This document shows positions 8,932 to 18,893 of a DNA stretch of 64,000 nt, piece after piece. This DNA comes from Izhakiella australiensis (lineage in GTDB: Bacteria; Pseudomonadota; Gammaproteobacteria; Enterobacterales; Enterobacteriaceae), in assembly GCF_002006995.1 (NCBI RefSeq), contig NZ_MRUL01000002.1:310001-374000 (forward strand), in the 5' to 3' direction. The notes below the pieces were generated by a model. That model did not search any database, was not told where the DNA came from, and worked only from the letters and a program-made list of their open reading frames with translations. Both the position numbers and the translations under genes were made by a program. The first letter of the stretch is position 1; the number at the start of each line of letters is the position of its first letter.

Positions 8932-10083
8932 ATGCGATTCACCCTTGTTGATAGCAGCAACGACACCGTAATCCACCAGGTGGATTTTCAACCTCCGGGC
9001 GGCACGATCGGACGCAGCGGCGACAACGATCTGGTATTACCCGACCCGGATCGCGCTATTTCACGCCTGCAGGCGCTGGTGCATATCGCGCCGGGGGGCG
9101 AATGCCGATTGACCAGTCATGGTAGCGTTATGCCGGTTATCCTCCACGGCCAGCCGCTGGCCCGTGGCGAACAGGTCATTTTACGACATGGCGATGCGCT
9201 GACGATCGGTCACTACATGCTGAACGTGCAGGATCCTGCGCAGCCGCAAGACACGCCAACCGACGATCCACTGGCTTTTTTTCACCCACAATCGGCAGAA
9301 GAATCCGACCCGCTGGGGGTATTTGACGATCCGCCATTGCCGGCTGAAAAACCGCAGACTAACAGCGATACCCTGCCGCCGGAAGCGCCAAACGCGCGTC
9401 TGGGCATTAATCCGGTCAGTCACGATAACGGCATTGCTCATAGCGCCAGGACGCAGTCCGGCTCTGCAAGCGATCGACAAATGATGCGCGTGTTACTGGA
9501 AAGCATGGGGTTGGATAATCCGGATGATACCGAATTGTCCGAAGAGCAAATGCGCACCACCGGGCACATGCTCAGCCTGTTTGCCCAGGGGATGGTCGCC
9601 CTGCTTTCTTCACGCACCATTCTCAAGCGCGGCGTAAAAGCCGAACTGACGATGATCCTGAATGAAGCCAATAATCCGTTTAAAATTCTGCCGTCGGGCA
9701 AAACGGTTCTGATGCAGATGTATCAAAGCCAGATGCCCGGCTTTATGCCGCCGGAGCAGGCGGTGCGCGACGCGCTGGTTGACCTGCAGGCCCATCAACT
9801 GGGTATGATCGCCGGCATTCGCGCCATCATCGCCGCCATGCTGCAATCCTTCAATCCACAGCGCCTTGAAGACCAGGCGCGCCTGAGCGGCGTATTACCG
9901 CGCCTGGCGCTCACCAGTCAGAAAAAAGCCGCGTTATGGGACCATTTTTGCCGCCATTATCAACATACGGCAGGCGAACTTGAGGACGACTTTCATACCC
10001 TTTTCGGCGAAGCATTTCTGCACGCCTATGATATGGAAGTACATCAATATAAAGATTCGCAAATGCCAACGGATGAGCAATGA
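8932..10083 (+). CDS. fha: Type VI FHA-domain scaffold protein
   Basis: 383-residue cytoplasmic protein of the ImpI/Fha type. The FHA phosphothreonine-binding domain is at about residues 15-95, with the GRSGDNDLVLPD strand and the conserved Ser in ISRLQA. A Pro/Asp-rich linker follows at about 100-175. A C-terminal helical domain (about 180-370) is typical of the type VI versions and includes MLQSFNPQ. In other systems the kinase PpkA phosphorylates Fha to switch on secretion. AGGA precedes the ATG, and the stop overlaps the pppA start (ATGA). Confidence 0.92.
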   Translation: MRFTLVDSSNDTVIHQVDFQPPGGTIGRSGDNDLVLPDPDRAISRLQALVHIAPGGECRLTSHGSVMPVILHGQPLARGEQVILRHGDALTIGHYMLNVQDPAQPQDTPTDDPLAFFHPQSAEESDPLGVFDDPPLPAEKPQTNSDTLPPEAPNARLGINPVSHDNGIAHSARTQSGSASDRQMMRVLLESMGLDNPDDTELSEEQMRTTGHMLSLFAQGMVALLSSRTILKRGVKAELTMILNEANNPFKILPSGKTVLMQMYQSQMPGFMPPEQAVRDALVDLQAHQLGMIAGIRAIIAAMLQSFNPQRLEDQARLSGVLPRLALTSQKKAALWDHFCRHYQHTAGELEDDFHTLFGEAFLHAYDMEVHQYKDSQMPTDEQ

Positions 10084-10856
10084 AAATTACCTTCGCCACC
10101 ACTACGGAGACCGGCAATCGCCCCAGTAACCAGGATCAGCTGGTCACTTTTGTTGGTCAGCACAATGCCGGCTTCGCCGTCTGCGATGGCGTTGCCGGCA
10201 CCGATGGCGGCGATACCGCAGCCCAGCTGGCCTGCGACACCTTGCTTACTCATCTCAGCCAGGACAGCGCCGTTCGACCGCAGCAGACCGCACAGTGGGT
10301 CGCTGATATCGATCGGCTAATACGCCGCGAGCAGCAACGCCGTCGGGAGCTGCACCAGATGAGCACCACGCTGGCGGCGCTGTTTATCGATCGCCAGCAG
10401 CCGCTAGCCTGGTGGATACACGCCGGCGACAGCCGGATTTATCATTTCCGCCGCGGTCATGCGCAGCACATCACGCGGGATCACAGTCTGGCGCAACAAA
10501 TGCGCGAAGCAGGCTTTGAAAATACCGGAATTAACAGTAATTTGCTCTATAATGCGCTGGGGGCAGAAACCGCCCGTCCGGCCAGCTTTAGTGAAGTGCT
10601 GCCCCTTGAGGATGGCGATGTGTTCCTCATCTGCAGCGATGGTTTCTGGAGCCGACTGAGTCAGGCTGAGATGGAGCAGGCGTTACGTATGGTAACCGCG
10701 CCCGAGGAGTGGCTGTCGCTGATGATGAATGCCGCCTCCGGACAGGAAAAAAGGGATAACTTAAGCGCGGTAGCCGTTTGGGTAGGTTCGCCCCAGGAAA
10801 CGACGCTGCTGCAATCTACTTCTGACTCGACACGTTTTCTACCGCCGCGTCACTGA
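10080..10856 (+). CDS. pppA: Type VI PP2C-type protein phosphatase
   Basis: 258-residue Ser/Thr phosphatase that removes the Fha phosphate in threonine-phosphorylation-controlled type VI systems. PP2C metal-binding and catalytic motifs are all present: GNRPSNQD near residue 13, CDGVAGTDGG near 35, HAGDSRIY near 118, ICSDGFW near 183 and RDNLSAVAV near 225. No signal peptide or membrane segment is seen, so it is cytoplasmic. It overlaps fha by four bases and is followed by an exported protein gene 13 bases later. Intact by all visible criteria. Confidence 0.93.
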   Translation: MKITFATTTETGNRPSNQDQLVTFVGQHNAGFAVCDGVAGTDGGDTAAQLACDTLLTHLSQDSAVRPQQTAQWVADIDRLIRREQQRRRELHQMSTTLAALFIDRQQPLAWWIHAGDSRIYHFRRGHAQHITRDHSLAQQMREAGFENTGINSNLLYNALGAETARPASFSEVLPLEDGDVFLICSDGFWSRLSQAEMEQALRMVTAPEEWLSLMMNAASGQEKRDNLSAVAVWVGSPQETTLLQSTSDSTRFLPPRH

Positions 10857-10869
10857 AACAGGGAACGCT

Positions 10870-11826
10870 ATGAAACTCTGGTTATCCGTCATTGCTGCAT
10901 TAACCCTGGCGAGCAACGCCTACGCAGCTGACTATCGGGTAATTTATTCACCCAGCCTTGAGCTTGAAGTTTATATCGATGACGTTGCCAGCAATGCGCC
11001 GACCGACTGGTGCAAAGAGAAGCTGGCGCTGCGCATTGTCACCAGCGGCGAGCACAGCAGCAACGTTCTGCAGAATTTTCTCCCGCGCGTCGGTAAATTG
11101 CTGCAAAGCCAGTGCAGCAAGCTGACAGCGGTTTCCTGGCAGTTGACCAACAAGCAGGGAATGGCCGTAGCTACCGGCAGCGCTACGCAGGAGAACGACT
11201 GGCAGCCTAAGGTCTTCGCCGACGGCACCGCTGCAGCTACCAACAATAATGCCAGCCCGCTCGATCTGTCGCAGCCGGCGAATACGGCCGCTTTGCCCCG
11301 TTTTGACCTGCCCGGCGGCTGCCATTTCCGCACCTGGTGGGACGATCGGGCCCAAACATTGTTTATTCCTGACGATAAAAATCTGCGCTGCGCCGCGGAC
11401 GGCTGGCTGGAGGGCGCGACGCGACTGACTCTCAATCACGATGGCAAAAGCGAGCCGCTACCGGTAACGTTTTTCCAGGGCTATCCTTTGGCAAATATCC
11501 TGTCGCCAGAAAAATCAGCACTGAAGACGGTCACGGTTAATAACCAGCGCATGCTTCTGGGACGTAAAGAGAGCACCGACAGCTGGCTGCTGTTGCCTTT
11601 CAACAAACAGCTGCACGTCTGGGAATTTAAAGGGACGCTGCTGGTAAAAATGGATAAACAGCAGGCGGAAGATACCAGTGCGCTGAAGAAACGCATTGAA
11701 ACCCTGCGCCAGCAATGGTCCGATGTGGTCCCGGCAGGAAGCCATCTCAGCGTGATGCTGGTTAACGATATTCACCCCGACCTCGCCGATCCTGCTATTG
11801 GCGCATGGCGGACCCTGACTGACTGA
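10870..11826 (+). CDS. Exported protein of unknown function in the type VI locus
   Basis: 318 residues with a clean Sec signal peptide ending near residue 19 (SNAYA-AD), so the mature protein should be periplasmic. Visible features: a WCKEKLALRIV segment, a cysteine in LLQSQCSKL, a cysteine pair near the middle (GGCHFRTWW and LRCAADGW), and a Lys/Glu-rich helical part near the C-terminus (residues about 255-290). I do not recognise the family. Its position between the phosphatase and kinase genes, with very short gaps, suggests it serves the same regulatory module, perhaps as an envelope partner of the PpkA periplasmic domain. That role is inference. Confidence 0.75.
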   Translation: MKLWLSVIAALTLASNAYAADYRVIYSPSLELEVYIDDVASNAPTDWCKEKLALRIVTSGEHSSNVLQNFLPRVGKLLQSQCSKLTAVSWQLTNKQGMAVATGSATQENDWQPKVFADGTAAATNNNASPLDLSQPANTAALPRFDLPGGCHFRTWWDDRAQTLFIPDDKNLRCAADGWLEGATRLTLNHDGKSEPLPVTFFQGYPLANILSPEKSALKTVTVNNQRMLLGRKESTDSWLLLPFNKQLHVWEFKGTLLVKMDKQQAEDTSALKKRIETLRQQWSDVVPAGSHLSVMLVNDIHPDLADPAIGAWRTLTD

Positions 11827-11859
11827 ATTAATTGAAGCGGCTCACAGAGAGTGATGACT

Positions 11860-13290
11860 ATGTCGGCAACTGAGAATCAAAAAAATCCCTCCAGCGCCCT
11901 GCCGGCGGGATACCGCTTTAATGAGTTTGAAATTCAGGAGGTCATCGGCGGCGGCGGCTTCGGCATCGTATACCGCGCCTGGGACCACCAGCTGGAACGC
12001 ACCATCGCCATAAAAGAATATATGCCGGTCTCACTGGCTATGCGGCGCGATGATTTGCAACTGACTCTGCGCAGCGAACGTTACCAGAAAATGTTTGAGG
12101 CCGGATTGAACAGCTTTATTCAGGAAGCGCGGTTACTGGCGCGCTTTAACCATCCCGGACTGCTACACGTACTGCGTTTCTGGGAGGATAACGGCACCGC
12201 CTATATGGGCACCTTGTTTTATGAGGGGATGACGCTGAAAGCGTGGCAGCAAAACAGCCCTGAGACGATCAATGACGGCTGGATTCGTCGGATGCTGCCG
12301 CCGCTGTTCGGCGCCATCAGCACCATTCACCGGGCTGGCTATCTGCATCGTGACATTTCGCTGGATAATATTCTGATCCAGGAAAATCAGCTGCCTTTAC
12401 TACTCGATTTCGGCTCTGCCCGCCGTGAAATCGGCAATCTGAGCGACAACACGGAGATTATGCTCAAGCCCGGCTACGCGCCTATTGAGCAGTATAGTGA
12501 AGACAGTGAAAGCGATCAGGGGCCATGGAGCGATATATATGCCCTCGGCGCGGTACTGCATGCGCTGGTTACCGGCAGCCCGCCGCCGGTCAGCGTGGTG
12601 CGCTGCATTGAAGATAATTATCAGCCGCTGGCGCAGCTCCGACCGGAAGGTTATTCATTACCGCTGCTGCACGCCATCGACAGCGCGCTGGCGTTGAAAG
12701 CTGAAAATCGGCCACAGAGCATTGAAGCCTTTGCCGAGCTGGTCGACCTGCCGGTTCCGGCGGTGGAGGATTTAATTTCCCAGCTGGATAGTAGCGCCAG
12801 CCCACCGCTTCAGGTCGATGATCCGGCGCTGCAGCAGGAGATACAGCAGGCAGTGGTTAATCCGGGAGCCGCCGCCGCCGAAGTCATTACGCCGCGCAGC
12901 GGTCGTAAGCTTTCACCAATGGTGCTGGCACTCGGCGCCTGCGCGCTGGCGGCGGTCGTCGCGCTGGTGGTATGGCTCAACGGCGATAAGCCGGTAAACG
13001 CTGAGCCAACCAGCACCCAGACCGCAGCGGCGCCAAAGCCCGACGCAACGCCAGCGGCCAGCGCCCCGGCCTCGCCAGCCACGACAACGGCAACGGTTTA
13101 TCTCAGACTTAACGCCAGCCAGCAGCTGCTGGTCAACGGCAAGCCAACGGCGCTAAACCCTGATGGCAACGGCTTTGCGGCACTGAAGCTGGCCGCCGGC
13201 GACTACACATTTGAGTTAAAAGGCGTCAGCGGCTCGCGCCAGCAGCTAAAAATCAGCCAGCCGGGCACCTGGTTGATAAATCTTCCCTGA
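11860..13290 (+). CDS. ppkA: Type VI Ser/Thr protein kinase PpkA
   Basis: Membrane-anchored Hanks-type kinase of about 476 residues. ATG 11860 is chosen; GTG 11851 and ATG 11854 are in frame and equally possible. The kinase domain covers roughly residues 20-290: glycine loop GGGGFG, catalytic Lys in IAIKEYM, HRDISLDN catalytic loop, DFGSARR metal loop, and a PGYAPIEQY activation segment. A membrane segment near 348-370 is followed by an Ala/Pro-rich linker and a 65-residue periplasmic beta-rich tail resembling PEGA-type modules. In studied systems this kinase phosphorylates Fha. Last gene of the reduced type VI locus; it converges on chaC with only about 20 bases between. Confidence 0.93.
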   Translation: MSATENQKNPSSALPAGYRFNEFEIQEVIGGGGFGIVYRAWDHQLERTIAIKEYMPVSLAMRRDDLQLTLRSERYQKMFEAGLNSFIQEARLLARFNHPGLLHVLRFWEDNGTAYMGTLFYEGMTLKAWQQNSPETINDGWIRRMLPPLFGAISTIHRAGYLHRDISLDNILIQENQLPLLLDFGSARREIGNLSDNTEIMLKPGYAPIEQYSEDSESDQGPWSDIYALGAVLHALVTGSPPPVSVVRCIEDNYQPLAQLRPEGYSLPLLHAIDSALALKAENRPQSIEAFAELVDLPVPAVEDLISQLDSSASPPLQVDDPALQQEIQQAVVNPGAAAAEVITPRSGRKLSPMVLALGACALAAVVALVVWLNGDKPVNAEPTSTQTAAAPKPDATPAASAPASPATTTATVYLRLNASQQLLVNGKPTALNPDGNGFAALKLAAGDYTFELKGVSGSRQQLKISQPGTWLINLP

Positions 13291-13309
13291 GCCTGACTGT
13301 CCACTTACC

Positions 13310-13987
13310 TTAGCCAGCCAGGCCGTGATGCAGCAATTGTATATCACGGACCTGCTGCACCAGGTCGGTGAGGCAGTCATCCTGCATGCCGCGCCTGAGC
13401 AATTCCTGCTCAAGATTAAAAAGATACTGCGCGTTGCTGCCGAGCGGGCCGCTGGCACTGGCGATCAGCGGCGCGATGGTGCTGGCGCAGACATCACTTT
13501 CATACAAGGGATGACGCGGATCCATTACAAACACCAGCGCCGTCACCACCCGACCATCATCCAGCTGTAATTCGCACCAGGTGGGCAGGTAGCAGCCGGT
13601 CACCATTTCTCGCTTCCACAGCAGCTCCAGCTCTTCCTGCAGGCGCTCCTGAGGCAAGCAGAAAGCCAGGCCGTGAGTTTTGCCTCCCTGCTTTAGCGCC
13701 AGCATGCGTCCCGGCTGCGCCGCGGTGCCGCGCCCGGCCGTCAGGCGCAGACAAAAAGAGCGGTGCCAGCCCTGAAGCGTACCCTGCGCTATCTCGTCAG
13801 CTTCAAATACCGGATTCCACATCAGCGAGCCGTAGCCAAAAATCCACACGGAGGAATTATCAGGACGACAGGAAAGCGTTGCGGCCAGTGAGGCAGCGCG
13901 CTGCTCGCAAGTCCACAGCAGCGACGCCTCAATATCGCCGAATGCCGTTTTACAGTCGGCCTTGAGTAAGAAATCACGCGTTAACAC
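13310..13987 (-). CDS. chaC: ChaC glutathione-specific gamma-glutamylcyclotransferase
   Basis: 225-residue cytosolic enzyme of the ChaC family, which splits glutathione to 5-oxoproline and Cys-Gly. The family signature FGYGSLMWNP is clear near residue 50, followed by the LAFCLP and ELLWKREM regions. The start is GTG 13987, with GGAGG six bases upstream. Order and strand relative to chaB and chaA match E. coli, where chaC and chaB lie together and divergent from the calcium/proton antiporter gene. The 3' end is about 20 bases from the end of ppkA, which is where the type VI locus joins the core backbone. Confidence 0.93.
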   Translation of the reverse strand: MLTRDFLLKADCKTAFGDIEASLLWTCEQRAASLAATLSCRPDNSSVWIFGYGSLMWNPVFEADEIAQGTLQGWHRSFCLRLTAGRGTAAQPGRMLALKQGGKTHGLAFCLPQERLQEELELLWKREMVTGCYLPTWCELQLDDGRVVTALVFVMDPRHPLYESDVCASTIAPLIASASGPLGSNAQYLFNLEQELLRRGMQDDCLTDLVQQVRDIQLLHHGLAG

Positions 13988-14203
13988 CCTGCACCTCCAA
14001 CGCTTTTGCCCCCACCAAATGAACCCAATTCAGACTGGTCATTACTTAGCAGCCAATTGATATGACAGTATCAAATATGCCGTCAGGATCAAATATGTGA
14101 ACAGAGTCAAAATTTGGCACGGGCCTGACAACCAATATCGCTATAAACAATATCGGCAGCGTTGGGCAAAACCCCAGAGTTGACTTAAGGCAAAAGGCGA
14201 AAT

Positions 14204-14434
14204 TCAGCTATTTTTATGCCATTTGCCATCATCGCCTTTATGGTATTGATTTTTAACCGCGGACCAGGCGACTTTATGCGCCACTTCCTCGCGTGATTCA
14301 TTGCCACGGCGCGCTTGCGCTGATTTGTACTGATCCCAAGCGTGATTAAACGCCTGCTGATAGATTTCCTGCCCATGGGCGGGCAATACGTTACGTACGC
14401 TGTCCGGTAATTCGGCGTGTGATGAGTACGGCAT
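14204..14434 (-). CDS. chaB: ChaB family protein
   Basis: 76-residue soluble protein with the ChaB family pattern: ELPDSVRNVLP near the N-terminus, the EIYQQAFNHAWDQY helix, and AWSAVKNQYHKGDDGKWHK at the end. Proposed in E. coli to regulate ChaA cation transport; the mechanism is unknown. A strong AAGGAGG precedes the ATG. It lies divergent to chaA and upstream of chaC on the same strand. Confidence 0.93.
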   Translation of the reverse strand: MPYSSHAELPDSVRNVLPAHGQEIYQQAFNHAWDQYKSAQARRGNESREEVAHKVAWSAVKNQYHKGDDGKWHKNS

Positions 14435-14827
14435 GCTGACCTCCTTTAATCAATAAAAGTATGGCAGCGATACCCGCCAGCGCCATCTGGCAAAAAACAG
14501 GTGATTTAAGGAAAAAAGTAGCGATAATCATCATTTAAATAATACTTTAGTGGATAAAGGCCATATAAAAACCAAAATTAATTTTATATAAAAAAATTAA
14601 CAGCATGTATTTAATAGAATTTATTAAGTTAATACGCACAATTATGAACGCTATGCAAAAAGACGACAAAATAGTAAAAAAACCGTAAAAATAATGAATT
14701 TTCCTGATAAAATGTCTACAATTTCCTCATTAGAAAGCAATTGATACCGAACGCACTTTTGGCGGCGATTATGCTGCCCGCGTTAAGCGACGCCCGTCGG
14801 GTGTAATGTAACAAGGAGAACCCCGTT
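14435..14827. other. AT-rich chaB/chaA divergent control region
   Basis: 393 bases without a gene. The stretch 14510-14700 is strongly A/T-rich compared with its neighbours and must contain the chaB and chaA promoters. No operator or riboswitch could be recognised. ACAAGGAG lies just before the chaA ATG. Confidence 0.5.
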
Positions 14828-15919
14828 ATGCATGGCCTGGAGGGTGTAAAAACCCGTCACAAAGAATACAGTCTGATCCTTCCCGTTGCCGCGCTGCTGG
14901 TACTCTGGCAATGGGGCTCATCGCAAAACTTCCTGCCGGTCATTGGCATCAACTTACTGGCGCTGGTCGCCATACTCAGCAGCGCATTCAGCGTCGTACG
15001 CCATGCAGACGTGCTGGCGCACCGCCTGGGAGAGCCATACGGTTCGCTAATCCTCAGCCTGTCGGTCGTTATTCTGGAAGTCAGCCTTATTTCCGCGCTG
15101 ATGGCTACCGGCGACGCGGCGCCCGCGCTGATGCGCGATACGCTATTCTCAATCATTATGATCGTCACCTGCGGACTGGTCGGCTTTGCGCTGCTGCTCG
15201 GCGGGCGAAAATTTGCCACTCAGTACGTTAACCTCGGCGGCATTAAACAATATCTGATCGCCATATTCCCACTGGCGATAATCGCGCTGGTTTTTCCCGC
15301 CGCCATGCCCGGCGGTAACTTTACCAGCGGCCAGGCTCTGCTGGTGGCGGCTATTTCCGCTGCCATGTACGGCGTCTTTCTGCTGATTCAGACCAAAACT
15401 CACCAGAGCCTGTTTGTTTATGAGCACGAGGACGATGGCGATGACCCGCATCACGGCAAGCCCTCGGCGCACTCTTCGGTCTGGCATACGCTCTGGTTGC
15501 TCATCCATCTGCTGGCGGTTATCAGCGTGACCAAAATGAATGCCAATCCGCTGGAGCATCTGCTCAGCGAGCTGAACGCACCCGGGCAATTCACCGGTTT
15601 TCTGGTGGCGCTGCTGATCCTGTCACCGGAAGGATTGGGGGCAATTAAGGCGGTGCTGGTCAATCAAACACAGCGGGCGATGAACCTGTTTTTTGGCTCG
15701 GTGCTGGCCACCATCTCGCTGACGGTGCCGGCGGTGACCATTATCGCCACCCTGACCGGTCAGCAGCTGATTTTCGCCCTTGAACCACCGCAAATGGTCG
15801 TGATGTTAGCCGCACTGCTGCTGTGCCAGGTTTCGTTTTCTACCGGACGCACCAACGTGCTCAACGGTGCTGCCCACCTGGCGCTGTTTGCCGCCTATCT
15901 GATGACCATCATGCTGTAA
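14828..15919 (+). CDS. chaA: Sodium(calcium, potassium)/proton antiporter ChaA
   Basis: 363-residue inner-membrane antiporter of the CaCA superfamily, with about eleven hydrophobic segments in two homologous halves. The acidic helix motifs are present in both: GEPYGSLILSLSVVILEVSLI near residues 65-85 and LLILSPEGLGAIKA near residue 262. A charged Asp/His-rich cytoplasmic loop (EHEDDGDDPHHGK) separates the halves. It exports Na+ or Ca2+ at alkaline pH in E. coli (family knowledge). Good AAGGAG before the ATG, and a strong shared terminator with kdsA follows. Confidence 0.94.
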   Translation: MHGLEGVKTRHKEYSLILPVAALLVLWQWGSSQNFLPVIGINLLALVAILSSAFSVVRHADVLAHRLGEPYGSLILSLSVVILEVSLISALMATGDAAPALMRDTLFSIIMIVTCGLVGFALLLGGRKFATQYVNLGGIKQYLIAIFPLAIIALVFPAAMPGGNFTSGQALLVAAISAAMYGVFLLIQTKTHQSLFVYEHEDDGDDPHHGKPSAHSSVWHTLWLLIHLLAVISVTKMNANPLEHLLSELNAPGQFTGFLVALLILSPEGLGAIKAVLVNQTQRAMNLFFGSVLATISLTVPAVTIIATLTGQQLIFALEPPQMVVMLAALLLCQVSFSTGRTNVLNGAAHLALFAAYLMTIML

Positions 15920-15930
15920 CCGCAGATAAA

Positions 15931-15958
15931 AAAAGGAGTCGCTGCCGCGACTCCTTTT
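15931..15958. terminator. Bidirectional terminator between chaA and kdsA
   Basis: Perfect 12-base stem AAAAGGAGTCGC / GCGACTCCTTTT with a TGCC loop. It is flanked by an A-run on the left and T/A on the right, so it can end transcription from both converging genes. Confidence 0.9.
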
Positions 15959-15980
15959 AAACAATTGAAGGGACTTTTCT

Positions 15981-16844
<864 letters not shown>

Positions 16845-16848
16845 TTAT

Positions 16849-17658
16849 TTAATGAAGGGTAATCTGCTTGTGTTCTATCGCGTTGATCTGCACCTTTATC
16901 AGCTCGCTGATTGGATCTTCCGGGCACTGTTCAACAAAATAGGTCAGATCGGTCAGAGCAATATGTTCACACTCAAGCTGAGCAAAAATAAGCCCGCGAT
17001 CGCGAATTTCATACGGGTCTTCCGGATCCATCTGCACCAGCACCTGGCTGGCTTGCAGCGCCAGCTCCATCTGCTTCTCTTCCATCAACGCCGATTTCAG
17101 GGTATCGAGCATTTTACGAATAACGACTACCGGCTCTGCCTCTTCTAAATCGTCTTCAAACAGCTCTTCGACCGGACCAATGTTCCCTTTTAGCCACACG
17201 TCCAGCGTGTGCTCATCAAGGGTTTCGCCATCAAATGGATTAATCAGCCACATTTCACCATCCAGCCAGTCGGCGCGCAGAATCAACTGGGTGGGGAAAA
17301 TCACCGGCATCAGGGGTAGCTTAAGCTCGTGTGCGATGTGTAACAACACAATGCCGAGCGATACCGCCGACCCCTGACGGGTATGTAACACGTTATCCAG
17401 CCAGAGTACGTCGGAAAGACGATAAACCCCGCTGGCGCCGCCAAAGCGCCAGCGCTGATAGAACAGCTCCAGCAGCTGACTGACCTGCATATCCTGCTCA
17501 AGGCCAGCGGGAATAACCTCCCTGGCCTCGGCTACCAGCGCCTTCAGCTGTGCGCGCACCCGCTCTGCGGGAAAGTCCTGGCGAATAGCCTGTGATGCAA
17601 CAATTGCCGCCTCGCTGAGCGGCGCCCCGTGAAAATCAAATTCTGTAAGAGAGGTCAT
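16849..17658 (-). CDS. sirB1: SirB1/YchA transglutaminase-like TPR protein
   Basis: 269-residue protein of the SirB1 family, with a transglutaminase-like N-terminal region (GVYRLSDVLWLDNVL, RQGSAVSLGIVLL, LPVIFPTQLILR-type strands) and a C-terminal TPR-like helical part ending FVEQCPEDPISELIK. The biochemical role is not established. It sits between sirB2 and kdsA with tight spacing, as in E. coli ychA. Confidence 0.92.
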   Translation of the reverse strand: MTSLTEFDFHGAPLSEAAIVASQAIRQDFPAERVRAQLKALVAEAREVIPAGLEQDMQVSQLLELFYQRWRFGGASGVYRLSDVLWLDNVLHTRQGSAVSLGIVLLHIAHELKLPLMPVIFPTQLILRADWLDGEMWLINPFDGETLDEHTLDVWLKGNIGPVEELFEDDLEEAEPVVVIRKMLDTLKSALMEEKQMELALQASQVLVQMDPEDPYEIRDRGLIFAQLECEHIALTDLTYFVEQCPEDPISELIKVQINAIEHKQITLH

Positions 17659-17661
17659 TAT

Positions 17662-18063
17662 TTACCCCAGTAAAAGACTTTTAGTGATAGCCAGCCGAAT
17701 GACCAGAGCTACCACCGCCAGCGCGATAATAAAGGCCGTCAGACGTATTTTTTGCGATCGAGGACGACGTCCTAAAGCTATCGAGCCTAGTGCGATGTAG
17801 ATAATAACGCCAATTAGCTTCTCAGTCAGCCAGCTATCCTGCGTTAGCAATACGCCAAGCTGCATCAAGGTCGCCAGGGTAATGCCGGACAGCAGCAGCA
17901 GCGTATCATTAAGGTGCGGCGCGATCTTCACCCAGCGCTGCTGCAGGCGCGCCGGTGAGCGCAACAGCCAGAAAAAGCGCAGCACGAACAGGCTCAGACT
18001 GATGATGACAGTGAGGATATGGAGGTTTTTAATCAGCGGATACCAACTCATGGGGTTACTCAC
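17662..18063 (-). CDS. sirB2: SirB2/YchQ inner-membrane protein
   Basis: 133-residue membrane protein with four hydrophobic segments, matching the SirB2 family (YPLIKNLHILTVIISLSLFV at the N-terminus, PHLNDTLLLLSG in the middle). Function unknown. It begins within the prmC stop (four-base overlap) and ends three bases before sirB1, so the three genes are surely co-transcribed. Confidence 0.92.
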   Translation of the reverse strand: MSNPMSWYPLIKNLHILTVIISLSLFVLRFFWLLRSPARLQQRWVKIAPHLNDTLLLLSGITLATLMQLGVLLTQDSWLTEKLIGVIIYIALGSIALGRRPRSQKIRLTAFIIALAVVALVIRLAITKSLLLG

Positions 18064-18893
18064 GTAGCTCTCTGTCCAAAAGTAATGCGCTCATTACCAC
18101 CATAGTCCCGGCAGGTTTCAACCTTGACAAAACCCGCAGCGCACAGCATCTGACGCACGCTGTCGGCCTGCTGCCAGCCGTGCTCCAGCAGCAGCCAGCC
18201 ACCGCTATGCAGGTGCGCCGCCGCGTGCAGAACAATATGGCGAATATCAGCCAGCCCCTGCTCATCGGCAACCAGCGCGCTGGCCGGTTCGAATCGCACA
18301 TCACCCTGCGTAAGATGACTATCTTCTGCATCAATATAGGGCGGATTACTGACAATCAGATCAAAACGCCGATCGTGCAGCCCGGAAAACCAGTTGCTAA
18401 GCAAAAAGCAGGCGTTATTTATTGCCAGCGTTTTACCATTGTGCTGCGCCAGACTGACCGCCTGCCCGACGCGATCAACGCCGATGACCTGCCAGCCGGG
18501 CCGCTCACTGGCCAGCGCCAGCGCGATGGCGCCGGTGCCAGTGCCCAAATCCAGCGCCAGCCCTTGCGGCGCGACCATTTTTTCCAGCGCGCGCTCGACC
18601 AGCGTCTCTGTATCAGGCCGTGGGATCAGCGTGGCAGGTGAAACCTGTAGCGCCAGCGACCAGAACTCGCGCTCACCGGTAAGATAAGCGACAGGTTCGC
18701 CCTTTTCTCGCCGGGCCAGCAGCGTATCAAGGGTAGCCAGCTGCGCGTCATCCAGCACGGTTTCATCGAACGCGCGTATCCAGCTGCGGCCCTTGCCAGT
18801 GACAAAGGTCAGCAAAATTTCCGCGTCGCGTCGCGCACTTTCACTGTTTTTCAGACGCGCAGCGGCGGCGGCCAGCCACTCACGGATACGCAT
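18060..18893 (-). CDS. prmC: Peptide chain release factor N5-glutamine methyltransferase
   Basis: 277-residue SAM-dependent enzyme that methylates the Gln of the GGQ motif in release factors; its substrate RF1 is encoded immediately upstream. Seen: the SAM-binding motif LDLGTGTGAIALALA near residue 113 and the catalytic NPPY motif (IVSNPPYID) near residue 183. The start codon abuts the prfA stop. Standard length and order. Confidence 0.95.
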   Translation of the reverse strand: MRIREWLAAAAARLKNSESARRDAEILLTFVTGKGRSWIRAFDETVLDDAQLATLDTLLARREKGEPVAYLTGEREFWSLALQVSPATLIPRPDTETLVERALEKMVAPQGLALDLGTGTGAIALALASERPGWQVIGVDRVGQAVSLAQHNGKTLAINNACFLLSNWFSGLHDRRFDLIVSNPPYIDAEDSHLTQGDVRFEPASALVADEQGLADIRHIVLHAAAHLHSGGWLLLEHGWQQADSVRQMLCAAGFVKVETCRDYGGNERITFGQRAT

